DNA of 9,520 nucleotides from DATKCJ01 sp035513275 (GTDB taxonomy: Bacteria; Verrucomicrobiota; Verrucomicrobiia; Opitutales; Opitutaceae). The translations under genes and the position numbers were made by a program. Location: contig DATKCJ010000153.1 in assembly GCA_035513275.1 (NCBI GenBank), positions 1 through 9,520 on the forward strand, given 5' to 3'. A model generated the notes under the pieces. The model was not told where the DNA came from and did no database searches. It was given only the letters and a program-made list of their open reading frames with translations. Positions 8,745 to 9,520 of the stretch are shown one piece after another. Positions within the stretch are counted from its first letter, which is position 1. Every line of letters starts with the position of its first letter.

Positions 8745-9520
8745 ATGAACAGCATGACCGGCTACGGAAGCGCGCGCGCGGCACTCGGGCGGCTTGAGGT
8801 GACAGTGCAGGCGTCTTCCGTGAACCGGAAGACCCTCGATCTCGCGATCTCCGTCCCGGAGGACTGGCGCTCACTCGAGGCCGACATCGCGGAACGCGTC
8901 CGGCAACGAGCGGCTCGCGGCCGGATCTCGCTCACGGTGAAAGCCGACCTTCCCGGCGATTCCGGCGGCGCGGCGATCGACGCGGACTTCGTCACCAAGA
9001 CGGTCGCCGAACTCGCGCGCATCGCGGGGACTCAGTCCGTCGAGTTCAGGGCCACGCCCGAACTGCTCTGGAGCATTGCCGTCTCGCAGCGAGGTAGGAT
9101 CGAGTTGCCCGACGCCGAGGTCGCCGGGCCTGTTGTCAGTGCGGCCGTCGATGAAGCGCTCAAGGGTTTCTTCGCGATGCGCGCGCAAGAGGGGAAAGCG
9201 CTACTTGCTGATCTCGTGGCTCGTGTCGACGCAGTCGCGAAGGCAGTGGCGGACATCACCGCCGCCGTGCCGCGCGTCGTGCCTGCGTATCGCGAGCTGC
9301 TGCTCGCGCGCCTGCGCCAGGCCGGACTCGAACTCGAACTCTCCGACGAACGCGTCCTCAAGGAAGTCGCGATCTTTGCAGATCGCTGCGACGTGTCAGA
9401 GGAATTGACGCGCCTGCAAAGCCACCTCGCCCAACTGCGCACGCTCCTCGCCGAGGATGGCGCAGTCGGCCGCAAGGCCGAGTTCATCATGCAGGAAGTC
9501 GGCCGGGAGTTGAACACGAT
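8745..9520 (+). CDS. yicC: YicC/YloC-family endoribonuclease (3' end outside window)
   Basis: The reading frame is open from 8745 to the right edge (258 full codons), missing roughly the last 30 residues of a family that is usually about 290 long. The N-terminus MNSMTGYG matches the family's MxSMTGFG-type start, which favours the ATG at 8745 over the in-frame ATG at 8754. Near the end, DRCDVSEELTRLQSHL and GRKAEFIMQEVGRELNT are the signature of the C-terminal YicC domain, known as DUF1732. E. coli YicC is reported as an endoribonuclease involved in small-RNA turnover; the role here is inferred by family. The usual N-terminal VNxRxL region appears as SSVNRKTLDL. No Shine-Dalgarno precedes it: the bases right before the ATG are ACCTCCT (8738-8744), the anti-Shine-Dalgarno sequence itself. 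Confidence 0.93.
   Translation, partial: MNSMTGYGSARAALGRLEVTVQASSVNRKTLDLAISVPEDWRSLEADIAERVRQRAARGRISLTVKADLPGDSGGAAIDADFVTKTVAELARIAGTQSVEFRATPELLWSIAVSQRGRIELPDAEVAGPVVSAAVDEALKGFFAMRAQEGKALLADLVARVDAVAKAVADITAAVPRVVPAYRELLLARLRQAGLELELSDERVLKEVAIFADRCDVSEELTRLQSHLAQLRTLLAEDGAVGRKAEFIMQEVGRELNT

Overview
The window reads as ordinary chromosome from a high-G+C bacterium. My best guess is the Verrucomicrobiota/PVC group. The reasons are the mix of protein types (a phytochrome-kinase-like signalling cassette, an AhpE/PrxQ-like peroxiredoxin, and a STAS protein with a helical tail), the near absence of Shine-Dalgarno sequences, and a GTCGGG...CCCGAC palindromic repeat between genes. This placement is inference without a database search.

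Bases 1-3169 (+) hold a tightly packed two-component signalling cassette. It starts with the C-terminal part of a histidine kinase whose sensor lies off the left edge. Next is a 149-residue single-domain response regulator overlapping the kinase by ATGA. Last is a 646-residue hybrid kinase (REC-PAS-HisKA-HATPase-REC), six bases further on and in the same frame as the regulator. Three receiver domains and two kinase cores suggest a branched phosphorelay. No DNA-binding output domain and no HPt protein lies inside the window.

Bases 3263-4540 (-) encode tyrosyl-tRNA synthetase (tyrS), convergent with the hybrid kinase and divergent from the next block. The 137-base divergent gap (4541-4677) holds a 7-bp-stem palindrome and a weak candidate tyrS promoter.

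Bases 4678-8597 (+) carry a thiol peroxiredoxin, an AcnA/IRP-type aconitase (948 codons) and a STAS-domain protein with a C-terminal extension. The gaps are 64 and 31 bases, so they may be co-transcribed. A peroxide scavenger beside a peroxide-sensitive [4Fe-4S] enzyme makes biological sense. The aconitase has about 50 extra residues in a Pro/Gly/Ser-rich linker just before its first cluster cysteine.

Bases 8598-8744 are intergenic and carry a 65-bp element that can fold as a complete three-way junction (two 7-bp hairpins inside an outer stem), typical of REP/MITE-like mobile palindromes. From 8745 to the right edge runs a yicC-family endoribonuclease gene, cut off near its C-terminus.

I see no defence system, prophage, insertion sequence, CRISPR array, tRNA or rRNA gene. 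The best candidates for something new are the paired-hairpin element, the aconitase linker insertion and the STAS protein's extension. None of them amounts to a clear undescribed system.
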